From Immersiella caudata (lineage: Eukaryota; Ascomycota; Sordariomycetes; Sordariales; Lasiosphaeriaceae), in NCBI GenBank assembly GCA_030512335.1, contig JAULSU010000006.1, positions 1,364,001 through 1,428,000 on the forward strand: 64,000 nucleotides of DNA. The letters are read 5' to 3'. Numbering within the stretch: position 1 is the stretch's first letter; the number at the start of each line of letters is the position of its first letter. Under the pieces are notes generated by a model. It did not search any database. It saw only the letters and a program-made list of their open reading frames with translations, and was not told where the DNA came from. The position numbers and the translations under genes were made by a program. Below, piece after piece: positions 46,022 to 56,146 of the stretch.

Positions 46022-48910
46022 TCACCGAATCTCAAACCGTCTTGCCGGAAGCCCATTCGCACGAGCAAAGCGGCTCGCCTGCTCCATATACCCCTCAACA
46101 TACGCTTCCCCAATCATCGTGTAGAAGCTCTGTATATCCTCAACCCTCGTTTCTTCCCCGTAGTGGTACGGCCGTGATGCCCAATACTCCTGCGCCCTGC
46201 CCTCGATCCGGATGTCGAATCCCATCTCCCGCTCCCTACCTCTCTGCTCTTCCCTTAGTATCGTACGATTCCGCAGCTGTTTGTTGATCTCCAGCGTTCT
46301 CTCCCGGATCTCGGTGATGACCGCATCCCCGCGCTCTCCCTGCGCTTTGATATATGCTTGATAGCGGAGTCGTCGGATGTATGCTTCTTCGAGCCTTACG
46401 AGACACTTCTTAAATGCCTGAAGTCCATCCACCAAGCCCTCCTCGTGCATCTCCAATCCTGTCTTTTTCACACCGCAACGAAGCGCCACTGGCACGGTGC
46501 AGCCAGCGAGCACACAAATCAGGTCTCCCGGCTGCACATCCGGGTTAGCTAGGCCCAACCGCCCGGATTTGGTCCTGATCAGACGGCGGTTTGTTATCGA
46601 GGCTTGGACTCGGCGGCAAAACTCGGCAAGAATAGGGCTAACTTCGCTGTGGGTGAAGCTGCTGGTAATGATGACGGTGACATGCGACCCTGAACGTTTT
46701 ACCACCTCCCTTCTGCAATGAGCGCCAAGAGTTAGCGATGGGAAAGTGCTAATAGGCGGGTGAGAGATGGAGGATGGGTGGGTAGCTTACAGTGCCGCCG
46801 CGTAGTATTCCGGCGCAATGCCGCCGGCTCTGCCCCTGTTCGCAACCAGTGCACGCCAAAGACTCTCCGGGGGGTCCGATGCGGTGTCAGTCCAGCCGGC
46901 CAGCTTCAGCCAACTGGTTGGAATGTCTCCTGAGCGAGATGGCTCCCCGATATCCTGGACGGCATCGAGAATATAGCCCCAAACGTACAGGCTGTGGTGT
47001 CCCAGTGCCGTCCTTTTCTGGAATCTTACCCGTTTGGGGTCCAGTTTCATCCCTCGCGAGGCCGAGTACCGCGGCTGGGCAGCTGCAGCAGAGCCGACAA
47101 GACTGTCAGCGTTCTTGCGGCCCATCCGCATTCGACTATGCTTGCCGGGGTGATAGAATAGAGCAAATGCGGCACCAGAGACCTGGCATACCCAGGACGG
47201 CAAACCAAGCTCTACCGCCTCCTCATCAGAGACTTTCGAGCTGTCCTCCCCGTTATCACCTACTGTAGAGCTCTGATTCATCCCCAGCAAAAGGTCTGAC
47301 GTATGACGCAACCAAGCCCAATGATCCGAGGGCACAACTTTCGCCGCTCTGGCAAAGTATTTGGCTAGTTCTCCCTCGGACCGACGGGAAACGGAACGGC
47401 TGAATAGACGGGGTCTGTTCTGCAAACGCTTGTGCTGAGCCAGCTTCTCGTGTGCAACAATCGTCGCATTGGGGCTTGGTGCATGGGCCCATGGGCGACA
47501 AAGAATGTCCAGCGCCCTGCTGGGGTCTGAAGTCTTGGCAGCGCAGAAGGTAATGAAGTCCTCGCAAACATCAGCGTACGGCCTGCTATAGTCGATGATA
47601 AACGGCGTTCCCCCAAGTAGTTCGGGGACAGCCGACATGATCAGCTCTTCGGGCGTCCTGGTCAAGGTTGACTCTGCCGAATGGTTCGAGTATGGGATGG
47701 AGTCCCCAGCAATGGCGAGCATAGAGTACACGGCATCCCGTGGTTCCGTGACTTGGAAGGACGAGAGGCTGGAAACGAGATGTTCGAGGCTCGGCAGTAA
47801 GGAGCGATCGTCGAGGTGTGCCCAGGAGAGGTTCCCTGTTTCTTGGACCAAAAGGCTCGCTCCCAGGGCCGAAAAATATTGAATCCAGGAAGAGACATCG
47901 GCTAGGTCGCTGCCAGTTCGTATGATATTCGACATTGCCTGCACGGCCTTCTCCGTGTCCAGGATGAGCTGAACAGCAACCGCGAAATCGGCCCACGCCA
48001 GCCGATCCGGCCCGCAGTGAATGGTTGCCTGGCGAGCCAAAGCAATCTCCTGAACCACCCAGCGGCGGGAAAACCAAGGTCGTTGCATTAGTAAAAGTAG
48101 CGATTCCCATCTCGGCTTGTCTCCAGCGCTGGAGGGCACGGATCCGAGATATTCAGAGGCTGTTAGTTCCTTGACTAGTTGGATCGCTGTCGTGCTGTCA
48201 GCATCAGCCTCTCCCAACCAGATGCAAACTTGGGAGGCCTTGCTGTAGATCAGCGACATTAACTGAACCTGGCGATTCCTCTCGTCGTGATCGGCCTGGT
48301 TGATGCAAATTGAGTCGATCCATAGGAGCCTGTCTTTGTGTGGTTTTCGGAGTCGCTTCAAGGAAAGCGCAAGGGTCCGGGACACGGGCAGCCAGGAAGT
48401 GCCGTTCACGCTCCTCACGCGGATACCAAAGTTTCTTCCATCGACGCCCCAGCACCAAGAGAGCGCTTCGTATTCCAGAGGCACTCCGTCGGCTGTCTCA
48501 ATCGTTCCCAGACTCCCGGCGCGAAATGGCTGGTTTGTGAACCTCGCGTCGAGGAGTTCGCACGTAATTTCGGGGTTGTTGAGACGGCCGGCGTTCAGGC
48601 GAAGCAACCTGATCCAGCGCCCGATTGGCGGAAGCGAGGCGTACTTGTAGGGGAGCAAATTGTCAAGGTCTTCGGCACTTTCGATTTCATTGTCACGGCT
48701 TGTGGGCGACCCCGCTTTTGACTTTTGGGATTTGGCATCCGTATTGCGGTTTTTTTCGTTGGCCGCCGAGCCACTGACCTCTGGAGGCTGCTCGATCTTG
48801 ACTGCACCGCTGGCCGAGTCCTTGAAGAGGAGGCCGACAGTGACGAGGGAAGCGGTCCATAACGTGAAAAACACGACAAGACTTGTCGATGGCAGCGATG
48901 ACTCCCCCAT
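46022..48910 (-). CDS. HET-domain protein with N-terminal membrane anchor, 936 aa
   Basis: Exon 1 (48910-46791) and exon 2 (46712-46022) are joined by a 78-nt phase-2 intron (GTAAGC...CATTGCAG). Residues about 9-29 are hydrophobic (SLVVFFTLWTASLVTVGLLF), predicting a signal anchor, followed by a charged linker. The HET domain begins near residue 130, with LEYEALSWCWG, LLWIDSICINQADHDERNRQ, ASQVCIWLGEAD and RPWFSRRWVVQEIALAR. The C-terminal exon has the usual HET tail, GDLICVLAGCTVPVALR and IGEAYVEGYM, which supports the splice. HET proteins mediate incompatibility cell death. An N-terminal transmembrane anchor is unusual but not unknown, and places the HET domain at a membrane. The reading frame is intact. 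Confidence 0.88.
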
Positions 48911-49411
48911 TGCGAAAGCTAGCAGCAGAGATGTTAAAGATGGCGTCGTATCAAGCGAGTATCTAGAAAGTGCGCGTCGGCGACTTGAGGGAGGCCGGGG
49001 GTCCTGGTCACCGAAAGCGGTGCCTGTCTGCCCAGAAGCTAAGGGGGAGCATGAGGATAGTCGCTGTCAGGAAGGAAAAAGCGATTGCAGGGGAAAGTTC
49101 AGCTCGCCCCGGCAGCGTTTGAAACGTGCAAGCAGCTGCGAATCACAGCCCTCCACGAGTGGGTGCATCAGGCACCAATGTTCGACGCGCCTGCCCCAAC
49201 CTGGAAGGATAAGTGGTGCGGGCACCTAACAACAGAATGAATTCAACAGGGAATCATGGAAGCAACGCCAGACCCAATCAAACCAAAACCAGGCACCTTC
49301 ATCCCGCAGGCAAATGAACCCCTGAACACGCCAAGACCTGCAATCACAACATATACAATAATTACCCAAATTCCTGAATAAACAGCGCTAAAACTCCTCC
49401 TAATCTGTCCC
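48911..49411. other. Intergenic, no gene seen
   Basis: About 500 bp upstream of the HET gene, presumably its promoter, also containing the 3' flank of the next gene. No coding structure recognised. Confidence 0.4.
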
Positions 49412-49720
49412 TCAAAACACCCTCCCCACCCCCGGTCCGGCCCTATCAAACGGACATTCAAACGCCTTTCTCCTATACCCCGTAACCGTGCAGTTAGCCG
49501 TGCTAATGATATTCGCCGTTGACGCCGACGATCCGGGATCGGTACAGCCCTGCGATTCGTACCCCGTCCATTGAGATGTCGTGTCCGGGGAGCCGCAGAC
49601 TCTGCTGTCGGTGAAGGGGATGACGGCCCATCGGGGGGGGGGGGGGGGGGGGCAGGGCTGAGCTTGGTGGAGAAGAGGTGGAGGAGGGGGGCGAGTATGA
49701 GGGGGGCTTGAGGTGTGCAT
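49412..49720 (-). pseudogene. Small secreted-type protein, frame broken near homopolymers
   Basis: The C-terminal 75 residues look like a small secreted protein with spaced cysteines: WAVIPFTDSRVCGSPDTTSQ, then ESQGC, then ANCTVTGYRRKAFECPFD. Upstream, the frame runs through a proline stretch encoded by a 20-base G run (49633-49652 on the plus strand) to an ATG at 49720, giving no signal peptide. The neighbouring frame over the same DNA reads PLILAPLLHLFSTKLS, a good signal-peptide core, which would join the ATG if the G6 run at 49701-49706 had one base fewer. Either homopolymer errors in the assembly or real indels explain this. The family is not recognised. Confidence 0.5.
49633..49652. repeat. 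Homopolymer of 20 G
   Basis: Twenty consecutive G inside the small secreted-type gene. Such runs slip during replication and sequencing, so the true length is uncertain. Confidence 0.85.
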
Positions 49721-50016
49721 TTTCGTAGCGTTTGGTTTTTAGGGGTTGAGTGATGGAAGGGCGCAGAGGTTGAAGGGGGAAAGCGGGGGTTCAAATAGGG
49801 GTGGAGGTTGGTGTTGAGTCAAGAAGATATACCTTGGTGTGAGTGGCCGTCTTTGAAGTTCCGCAAGGCGGCTGGTTGGAGGATTATGTTGTTGTAAACA
49901 GTCACTTACAACAAAGACAACAACACCAACAGCGCAAACACGGCTTAATAGACCAATAGACCACAAACATCCTTTTAGTATAAAACAAATCTCGGCACCC
50001 GGAATTTCCTTTTTCG

Positions 50017-51156
50017 TCATGATAACGAGGCAACTAACACCGTTAGCTCATCCATCCAACAGCTCCGGATCGAAATCAACTCACACTTGACCACCCCCTC
50101 CCCCAGATCAAACACCGAATAAAATGCCCTCAAAAAAGCCCAACCCAACACCACCTCATTCGAATTCCCCCGACCAGGTTCCGACGTGACAAACAAAGAA
50201 ACACACCTCGGTCCATCCGGCAAGCCGTCCCAAAACTCGGTGTAGTCGTACGGCGTAAGCGTCACATTCCGACCTCGTAAGTTGAACGTGACATTCGCCA
50301 TCCCCTCTCGCTTCTCACACCGCACACTGGGTGCCACCCAGGCTGTATCATCAAACCCCAGTGCCGTCATCAACCCCTGCCAGACTCCCCAGGGGACGTG
50401 AATCCCGGGGGTTGCCGTCGTCAATGTTGCGGCCTCGTCATTCAACTCAAATCGTTCTCCGTCTTCCACGACCAAATACGACGCCGTGGTTTTCCACACA
50501 CTGCTCCCCCGCACGAGCGGAATCTCAGTAAACTCCCCCTTGAACAAATCCACGTTTGTCCGCCCAAAGGACAACTCTGCCGGTTCGCGTAAGCGCAGCG
50601 CGAATAAATCTTGCTCGAGAAGACCCATGTGCACCATCCTCGCAAAGTGCGAACCTGTTGGCGCGAGACCAACAGCGCCCGCCATGGGACAGCCGTTCCA
50701 ACCTCCCGCTCCACCGTCGCGCTTGTTGGCGACGATAAAAGGTTGAAAGGGGGCGGGGAGAGAGCCGTAAGCGACTGTGTCGGAAACCATGGTCCCGCGG
50801 CCCCAGATCCAGCCACTAGTAAAATCAGCCCTTTTGGGCGTCGGGAGGTATGTTGTTGATAGGGTTGCGTTGAAGGAGGGGCTGCGAGGGCAGGGTTTGT
50901 TGGCGAGGGTAGAGGGGACGATCCAGGTGTTGGGGCTGGAGATGTCGAGGTAGACGGGGATTTGTTGTGGTGGGTTGCCGATGGCGATGTCGACGGTGTG
51001 GCCCATGTCGGTCCATCGGGCTGGTCTGATGGGGAGGGCACTCCATTTGGGCGGCTTGTTGTCTTTGTGGAGGTTGATGTCGTGCAACGGTCGTTGAGTG
51101 TTTGGGGCTCCCACTGCGCTGTGTAAAAATAAAATGAGTGAAATAAATGCAGACAT
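50017..51156 (-). CDS. Secreted aspartic-protease-like protein lacking one catalytic Asp
   Basis: The frame from the ATG at 51156 encodes 379 residues. A signal peptide is visible (MSAFISLILFLHSAVGA). The fold is that of family A1 (pepsin): VDIAIGNPPQQIPVYLDISS has the first catalytic Asp, though the usual DTG is DIS. A central disulfide-type Cys pair and the C-terminal NEVVLGWAFLRAFYSVFDL block also fit the family. At the second active site, where DTG or DTA is expected, the sequence is ATLTTATPG, so the Asp is replaced by Thr. An enzyme with one Asp cannot hydrolyse peptides by the known A1 mechanism, so this is probably a non-catalytic homologue. The last 20 residues may be an unspliced intron (GTGAGT is present at about 50082). 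Confidence 0.7.
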   Translation of the reverse strand: MSAFISLILFLHSAVGAPNTQRPLHDINLHKDNKPPKWSALPIRPARWTDMGHTVDIAIGNPPQQIPVYLDISSPNTWIVPSTLANKPCPRSPSFNATLSTTYLPTPKRADFTSGWIWGRGTMVSDTVAYGSLPAPFQPFIVANKRDGGAGGWNGCPMAGAVGLAPTGSHFARMVHMGLLEQDLFALRLREPAELSFGRTNVDLFKGEFTEIPLVRGSSVWKTTASYLVVEDGERFELNDEAATLTTATPGIHVPWGVWQGLMTALGFDDTAWVAPSVRCEKREGMANVTFNLRGRNVTLTPYDYTEFWDGLPDGPRCVSLFVTSEPGRGNSNEVVLGWAFLRAFYSVFDLGEGVVKCELISIRSCWMDELTVLVASLS

Positions 51157-51352
51157 TTTGGAAAGCTTCCAGTGAAGAATGTTTGGACGTGTTGAAAGAT
51201 GCAGCCGTGAGTCCTAAATAAAAGATCAGAATGCGGGGTGTGCTGCCTGGGAGGATGCCTGACCTGTTGGAATGTGGCACAGAGCGACGAATCAAAGGGG
51301 TTCATCACAAAGGAAAGCGCCAACGAGTGTTTCGGCCTCAAACTTGACCCCC

Positions 51353-52430
51353 TCACTCAGCCAACTTCCTGTTCGCATCCAACTGCGCATCCATCTCCTT
51401 CATAAACTCCTGTTCCATCTCCAGACCCAGGCGCGGGTCATCCGCCCAGTGCGCAAACTCCTCAGGGGTTGCCCGTGTTGAACATCTCCTCGTACCTGTA
51501 TCCTTCCACCGAAGTGAACTTTTAGCTCCTGTTGCATAACTCTGACAGGCTTTCATCAGCTCTGCCCAGTTGAGCTCCGTCTCTTCGACGTCGCCTGAGT
51601 AGAGGTTTCCCGAGGGTTTTGGGAGTGCGTGTTTGATGCTGGATAGGGGGGCTTTCTAGGGTTTCGGTACATACTGTGGATTGTGTGTCAACTTCCAACC
51701 TACCAAGGTTTGGACAGCCGGGACTCAGGGGTTACTTGCTCAACTGCCACTTCTGCATTTCCCGTAGAGTATTCCTCGCAACACGACGCGACCCTCTCAG
51801 CCTGATTGTCAGATCCAAAGCGGATGTGTTGGCAACGTCCACCCTTTGGCATCTGCCGAGAACATGTACCCGTGGTACACGATCTCTTGCCGTCGATAGC
51901 CTGCTGTATCCAGTACGCGTTATACGCAAAGACATTTTGCGACGTCTTTAGCCTCCTTGCTGTTGCCCTCAAATCCGAGTTAAATATCTCGGTGGACTTG
52001 TAATACTTTTGGAACCCGACAGCCCTCATGATCTTTTTAATCGCATCATCGACCTTTTTGGAATCCGCGAGGCTCCCATCCTGAATGACAAACTTTTCTA
52101 ACTCGGCGATGCATTTGGGGATATCGTCAAAAAGAACTACACCACCATCAGTCTGGTGCTATCCAACGGATGATGCGATTTCCCACCCGTCTCAGCTGTC
52201 TCAATCGCCTTCACCGCCGGCTCGGCCTTCCCCTTGAGACCACCCCAAAACCCAGGCTCATGCAAAATGTCCTTGGCGTACAGAAACTCCTTGAGCTTCC
52301 CCGGCGCGTCTTTGTTTTTCCAGAGGCCTTTCGGAAAGAAGGAAAAAGCAGTATGAAGCCGACAGTTGTCCTTGTCATCAAACTTGAATTCACTAGAGAT
52401 ATCCTCTGTGCTGATCGCTGCGGTGGGAAC
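51353..52430 (-). pseudogene. Unrecognised decayed gene
   Basis: Protein-like sequence runs along the minus strand but changes frame. From about 52415: FDDKDNCRLHTAFSFFPKGL and DILHEPGFWGGLKGKAEP, then a TAG and frameshift near 52145. The next frame carries DDIPKCIAELEKFVIQDGS and continues through IMRAVGFQKYYKSTEIFN to about 51700. The 3' part (YSGDVEETELNWAELMKACQ ... EEFAHWADDPRLGLEMEQEF) is again split between frames near 51470-51540. The final stop is at 51353. I do not recognise the family. It converges on nothing nearby and is head to head with the broken gene at 52440. The interpretation as a pseudogene rests on consistent amino-acid composition across the frame changes. Confidence 0.5.
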
Positions 52431-52439
52431 TTAAAATAG

Positions 52440-53232
52440 GAACTCGGAGCTTAAACTGCGGAATTTTGACTGCGAAGGTGCCGCTGCGAAGGTAAAGATT
52501 GAGAAGAGGCAACTTCGGTTGACCCAGCTCGTCACCAGCGCAAGCCAGCGCTCCGTCAACAGGTGGTAATTCCTCGACTTCCATCAGTACGCGCTGGCTA
52601 TCATGTACTCGACAGCCCGAAAGAACGTCCCCGTGGCCCTCTCCGCCAACAGGTCTCTGAAAAGTCTCCTCGCCGGCATTGTGGCTTGTAAGCAGGCCCT
52701 GAGCAGCGCAAGAAAGCTCAGTCCGCTTTCGTATCTGGTCGCAGTCAAAGCCAGTGAAGGCATCGTGGGCGGGCTGCATTGGAAGTCGACTATCACCGAG
52801 ACCAAGGCACTGTCGTTCGCCATTCCCACGTCATCGCCTGCGTTCAAGGGACACCGGATTCTCCGCGTCAAGTTGGCTGAGGTGTATATCGATGGGTTCA
52901 AGCTGGTAACAGATGTCGCACAGCCGTCGATTCAGATCTCGGTGGCATTGGGTTCGCAGAGGCTGGTTCATACTGGCTCGTTGTAGCAGTCGTTCCACAT
53001 GGACCTCCAGCCCATGACTTTCGACAGGGTCACGGAGTCAAATGGGAGCCAGCTTCCCGAAACGGCGACGCATCCCAGGGGTCTCAACCAAACTGCCGTT
53101 TTTAGCACCGGGGGTAGAGACTTTGCGCCGTCGCTTCTGAGCAGGGGGTCCATCCGCGCTCTCAATCCCGATGAATGGCGATGGGGCGATGTTCGCGAAG
53201 TGAGACTGGACTTTTATTGCGATGCCGACTAG
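52440..53232 (+). pseudogene. Unrecognised gene with in-frame stops
   Basis: One reading frame stays protein-like from about 52448 to the stop at 53232 but contains TAA near 52568 and TAG at 52984-52986. Segments include KVKIEKRQLRLTQLVTSAS, ILRVKLAEVYIDGFKLVTDV, then after the TAG MDLQPMTFDRVTESNGSQL and EWRWGDVREVRLDFYCDAD at the end. Beta-rich composition suggests the C-terminal domain of a larger protein. A CAG-to-TAG change would explain the second stop. No start codon or upstream exon was found, and I cannot name the family. Confidence 0.5.
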
Positions 53233-53335
53233 CTAGATACCTAATTTGCGTTCCGTCTCGTCCCTGGGAGAATACCCTTAGTCGACCTGAATTGGGGTCC
53301 TTGACTTGCGTTCGGGCTCCTTACCTCAAGGGAGA

Positions 53336-54181
53336 TTATATTGACTTGAACGACAGCTTGACGTGCCTGAACACATCAATTCCGGGGAGGCTGAAAGATT
53401 CCACAACCCTACCCAAAGCCGCAAAGGCATCTCGTGTCGTTTCCACAAATTGTTCCCGCTCTCCACTGGAAACATCTTCGTCCTTATTATCGAGAAATAT
53501 CTCCCAAGCACCATCTCTGCAGCTTGCTACCGGTGCTGGGGAGGGAGTTTCCAGCTCGCACCACCACTGCTGCTGCTGCTGCCTTGACCAGGGGTAGATT
53601 CGGTCCCCCCAAGACCGACCCTTCGCTTGCGCTTCGTCCGCATGAAGAATCGACAGCTTTTGGATGTCCGGGTAAGTGATGATCCCCAACCAGATCGCAT
53701 CAAAAGCCTCCTCGGCGACAACGAGGTGGCGTAGAGGAACGTTCGTCTCAAACTCTCCATCTCTGCCCTCGTCTGTCATTGTGCTGGGCTCGTTCAAGAA
53801 CTCGTCCCAATGCTGAGTGGGAACGAACACGGCATCCTGCTGCCAGTCAAACTCGCGGACCGCAATAGGGTCCTGCGACCGCAAGGTGCACTTGTTCCGG
53901 CGAATCCAAGCATGAGCGATTTGGCGGGCCTCGCGATTGACATGGGCCAATGGAAGTGGTATCTCGAGGGGTCCCAGATTCATAACGTTGTACACCGCCA
54001 ACTGTGGCAGACTGCCATCATCGGAATCCGAGTCCGAATCTCCAGGCGAAGCCGTGACAAGTTCCCAGCAGCCCGGTCTCCACCGGAACACGCATCGGCC
54101 AAAGTCGGGCGGGACCGCAGCCTCCCAAACCATCTGTCGAAGCTCCAGAGGTAGGCGGGGGAAAGGGTGAAATGTAGCCAT
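53336..54181 (-). CDS. 2EXR-domain protein, 281 aa
   Basis: A single-exon gene with its ATG at 54181. The N-terminus, MATFHPFPRLPLELRQMVWE, carries the 2EXR motif (F-x-x-F-x-x-L-P-x-E-L-R). A conserved PLPLAHVNREARQIAHAW block is typical of this large fungal family. The middle has an acidic Asp/Ser run (GDSDSDSDDGS), then FDWQQDAVFVPTQHWDEF, RHLVVAEEAF and DIQKLSILHADEAQAK, with a short glutamine run nearby. The biochemical role of 2EXR proteins is not established. The next gene upstream, 54386-55255, is a tandem paralogue matching along the whole length. Confidence 0.8.
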   Translation of the reverse strand: MATFHPFPRLPLELRQMVWEAAVPPDFGRCVFRWRPGCWELVTASPGDSDSDSDDGSLPQLAVYNVMNLGPLEIPLPLAHVNREARQIAHAWIRRNKCTLRSQDPIAVREFDWQQDAVFVPTQHWDEFLNEPSTMTDEGRDGEFETNVPLRHLVVAEEAFDAIWLGIITYPDIQKLSILHADEAQAKGRSWGDRIYPWSRQQQQQWWCELETPSPAPVASCRDGAWEIFLDNKDEDVSSGEREQFVETTRDAFAALGRVVESFSLPGIDVFRHVKLSFKSI

Positions 54182-54385
54182 TATTGCTGTCTTTCTTGGC
54201 GGCAGGATGATGCTAGTGATTAATAGAGGGAGGTTTAGTTTAGGTTGGCCCGATGATTTATGCGGGCGTCGGATGTTGCCTAGGTAATCAGGAAGATCTG
54301 CCGTTGGGTGGCACGTCCTCGGCAGCCAGCGGTCTGCAGTAAGGACTGAATTTTGCCCATCAAATCGTAGGTAGTTCCGGGTAAA

Positions 54386-55255
54386 TTAGGCTGACTTGAC
54401 CAACAACCTGACCCCCATGAACACATCAAGCTTTCTGTCGGATATCGACGATCCTATCACAAAATCACCCAAATGCCCGAAGACGTCGCATGTCATTTCT
54501 TCAAATCGTTCCCGCTCTCCATCGGAACCATCCTCGTCCTCGCCGATAAAAATCTCCCAGCCTGAATCCGTACAGCTCGCCACCGTTTCTGGAAGAGGGA
54601 TGTGTAGCTCGCACCAGTGCTGCTGCACTGGCCCTGTGCCGCACGTTTGCTTCCACCAAGCCTCGTCGTTCACCTGTGCTTGGTCCTCATGAAGAATGGA
54701 CAGCTTCTTGATGTCCTCGTAAGCGGATATATCTGACCAGTTCTTGGCGAAAGTCTCCTTGGTGATGATGAGATGTTCGAGAGGCATGTTTACCTCCATG
54801 TTTTCGCCGTACTTGATTACTTCGTCTAGTTCGGCCAGGAAGTCGTCCCACTGCGCAGTGGTAACGAAGACGGCATCTTGCTGGTAGTTGAGCTCACGGC
54901 ACACAACAGGGCTGTGGGAATAGCTGCTATATCTTGGCTGCGACCACGTGTACTGAGTGGATTTATTTCGGCGAACGCAGTCTTCGGCCACCTCCTTGGC
55001 CTCGCGGTTGACATGCGCCACCGGAAGCCGCACCCTAAGGGGTCCTAGATTTGTGACCGAATACTCGACCCATGTTGGAGGCTCTCCGTCGGCATCGAAG
55101 TTTGAGTCCGGCTCGGGTGAGTAAGTGGTGTGTTCCCAGCACCCTTTGCGCCAAGGAAAGACACAGGGTCCAAAGTCAGGTAGGAGGAGTGCGGCCTCCC
55201 AAATCATCCGTCGAAGCTCTAGGGGGAGACGGGAGAAAGGATGAAAGGTCGCCAT
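54386..55255 (-). CDS. 2EXR-domain protein, 289 aa, tandem paralogue
   Basis: A single-exon gene with its ATG at 55255. MATFHPFSRLPLELRRMIWE is the 2EXR motif, followed by VRLPVAHVNREAKEVAEDCV. The protein parallels its neighbour at 53336 block by block (LNYQQDAVFVTTAQWDDF, EHLIITKETFAKNW, IKKLSILHEDQAQ, and a terminal RKLDVFMGVRLLVKS), but they have clearly diverged, including a Tyr/Ser-rich insertion near residue 110. The 204-bp gap between them suggests an old tandem duplication. Both frames are intact, unlike many duplicates in this window. Function unknown, as for the family. Confidence 0.8.
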   Translation of the reverse strand: MATFHPFSRLPLELRRMIWEAALLLPDFGPCVFPWRKGCWEHTTYSPEPDSNFDADGEPPTWVEYSVTNLGPLRVRLPVAHVNREAKEVAEDCVRRNKSTQYTWSQPRYSSYSHSPVVCRELNYQQDAVFVTTAQWDDFLAELDEVIKYGENMEVNMPLEHLIITKETFAKNWSDISAYEDIKKLSILHEDQAQVNDEAWWKQTCGTGPVQQHWCELHIPLPETVASCTDSGWEIFIGEDEDGSDGERERFEEMTCDVFGHLGDFVIGSSISDRKLDVFMGVRLLVKSA

Positions 55256-56146
55256 TTTTGTCAGCTTTGCGGCGGGAATAGATGTGAGACTCCGCGATGG
55301 ATCGATGGCGGAAAGCTCCGATTAGTAGGTGGTCGATTGTTGTTGTTACAAAAGGAGAAGGACGGGGGGAAATTGTGGCCGTGGCCAAAGGGCTTGCGGC
55401 GTTGCTCTTATGGTCGGAGCAACGGTAGCGTCAAGGTTATGGCGCCGCGCTCGATCCGCAACATCGGGTGTTGGAAGAGCGGTGAGGTCCTTGGGATGTT
55501 TCCCCGCCGAGGAGGTTGTCGGGAGAAAAGGTGTTGCTGAGGGCCTGGCCTTTAGCCTGAATGTACTCGTTTGTCCTAGTTGGCTGTCTGCAATAATTGC
55601 CGACAACGTCAGCATTCAACACAGTCGGCAACCTATCTGTTCGGATCCTCACCACCAGGTGTTGCTGTCTTGGTTATGTTGACGATGACAAGCCCTTCGA
55701 AAATGCGGGGATGCCACGCGTGCGTTGGCTCATGCGCTAGCAATGGCGGCGGTGATGCAAGGAAGCCTGAGTGGCGCAGGAAGGACCCAAGCAGCCACTA
55801 AAAGCCCCTGCTTGCCCGGCTCCCGCCATTGTCCGCGCCCCCCTTGCACTGCTGGCATGCACCAACGCGAGACTATCGACGCAACGCGCCAACCAGAAAG
55901 CGCGCCGGAAATGCTGTGGAAATGGTGTCCAAGCAGACCGACCTTCCCGAAAAGAGTGCTGACCTGGCTGACATTTCTATCCAACCTCCCCCACCACTGT
56001 CAGTCAGCGTGGAAAAAAAACGATCTCCTTCTCGTTTTCCTCACCAATGGAGCGAAATTCTCAGTGAGCACCGCATCGTCGTCGCAAGAGCCGTGAGGCA
56101 CGTCGGATTGATCGGAAACGAGGAATCTCCTCTGCCAAGCACCACG
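55256..56146. other. Intergenic region between divergent genes
   Basis: About 890 bp upstream of the 2EXR gene and of the DOMON-b561 gene. The frame of the latter is open further upstream, but with unnatural composition and no reason to prefer an earlier ATG. No gene recognised. Confidence 0.4.

Noticed and set aside
49243..49794. 183-codon minus-strand frame over the G20 run
   Set aside because: Its middle is Arg/Pro-rich and it overlaps the better Cys-spaced frame of the small secreted-type protein.
55829..56146. Longer N-terminus of the DOMON-b561 protein
   Set aside because: The extra 106 residues have unnatural composition and would bury the signal peptide that starts at 56147.
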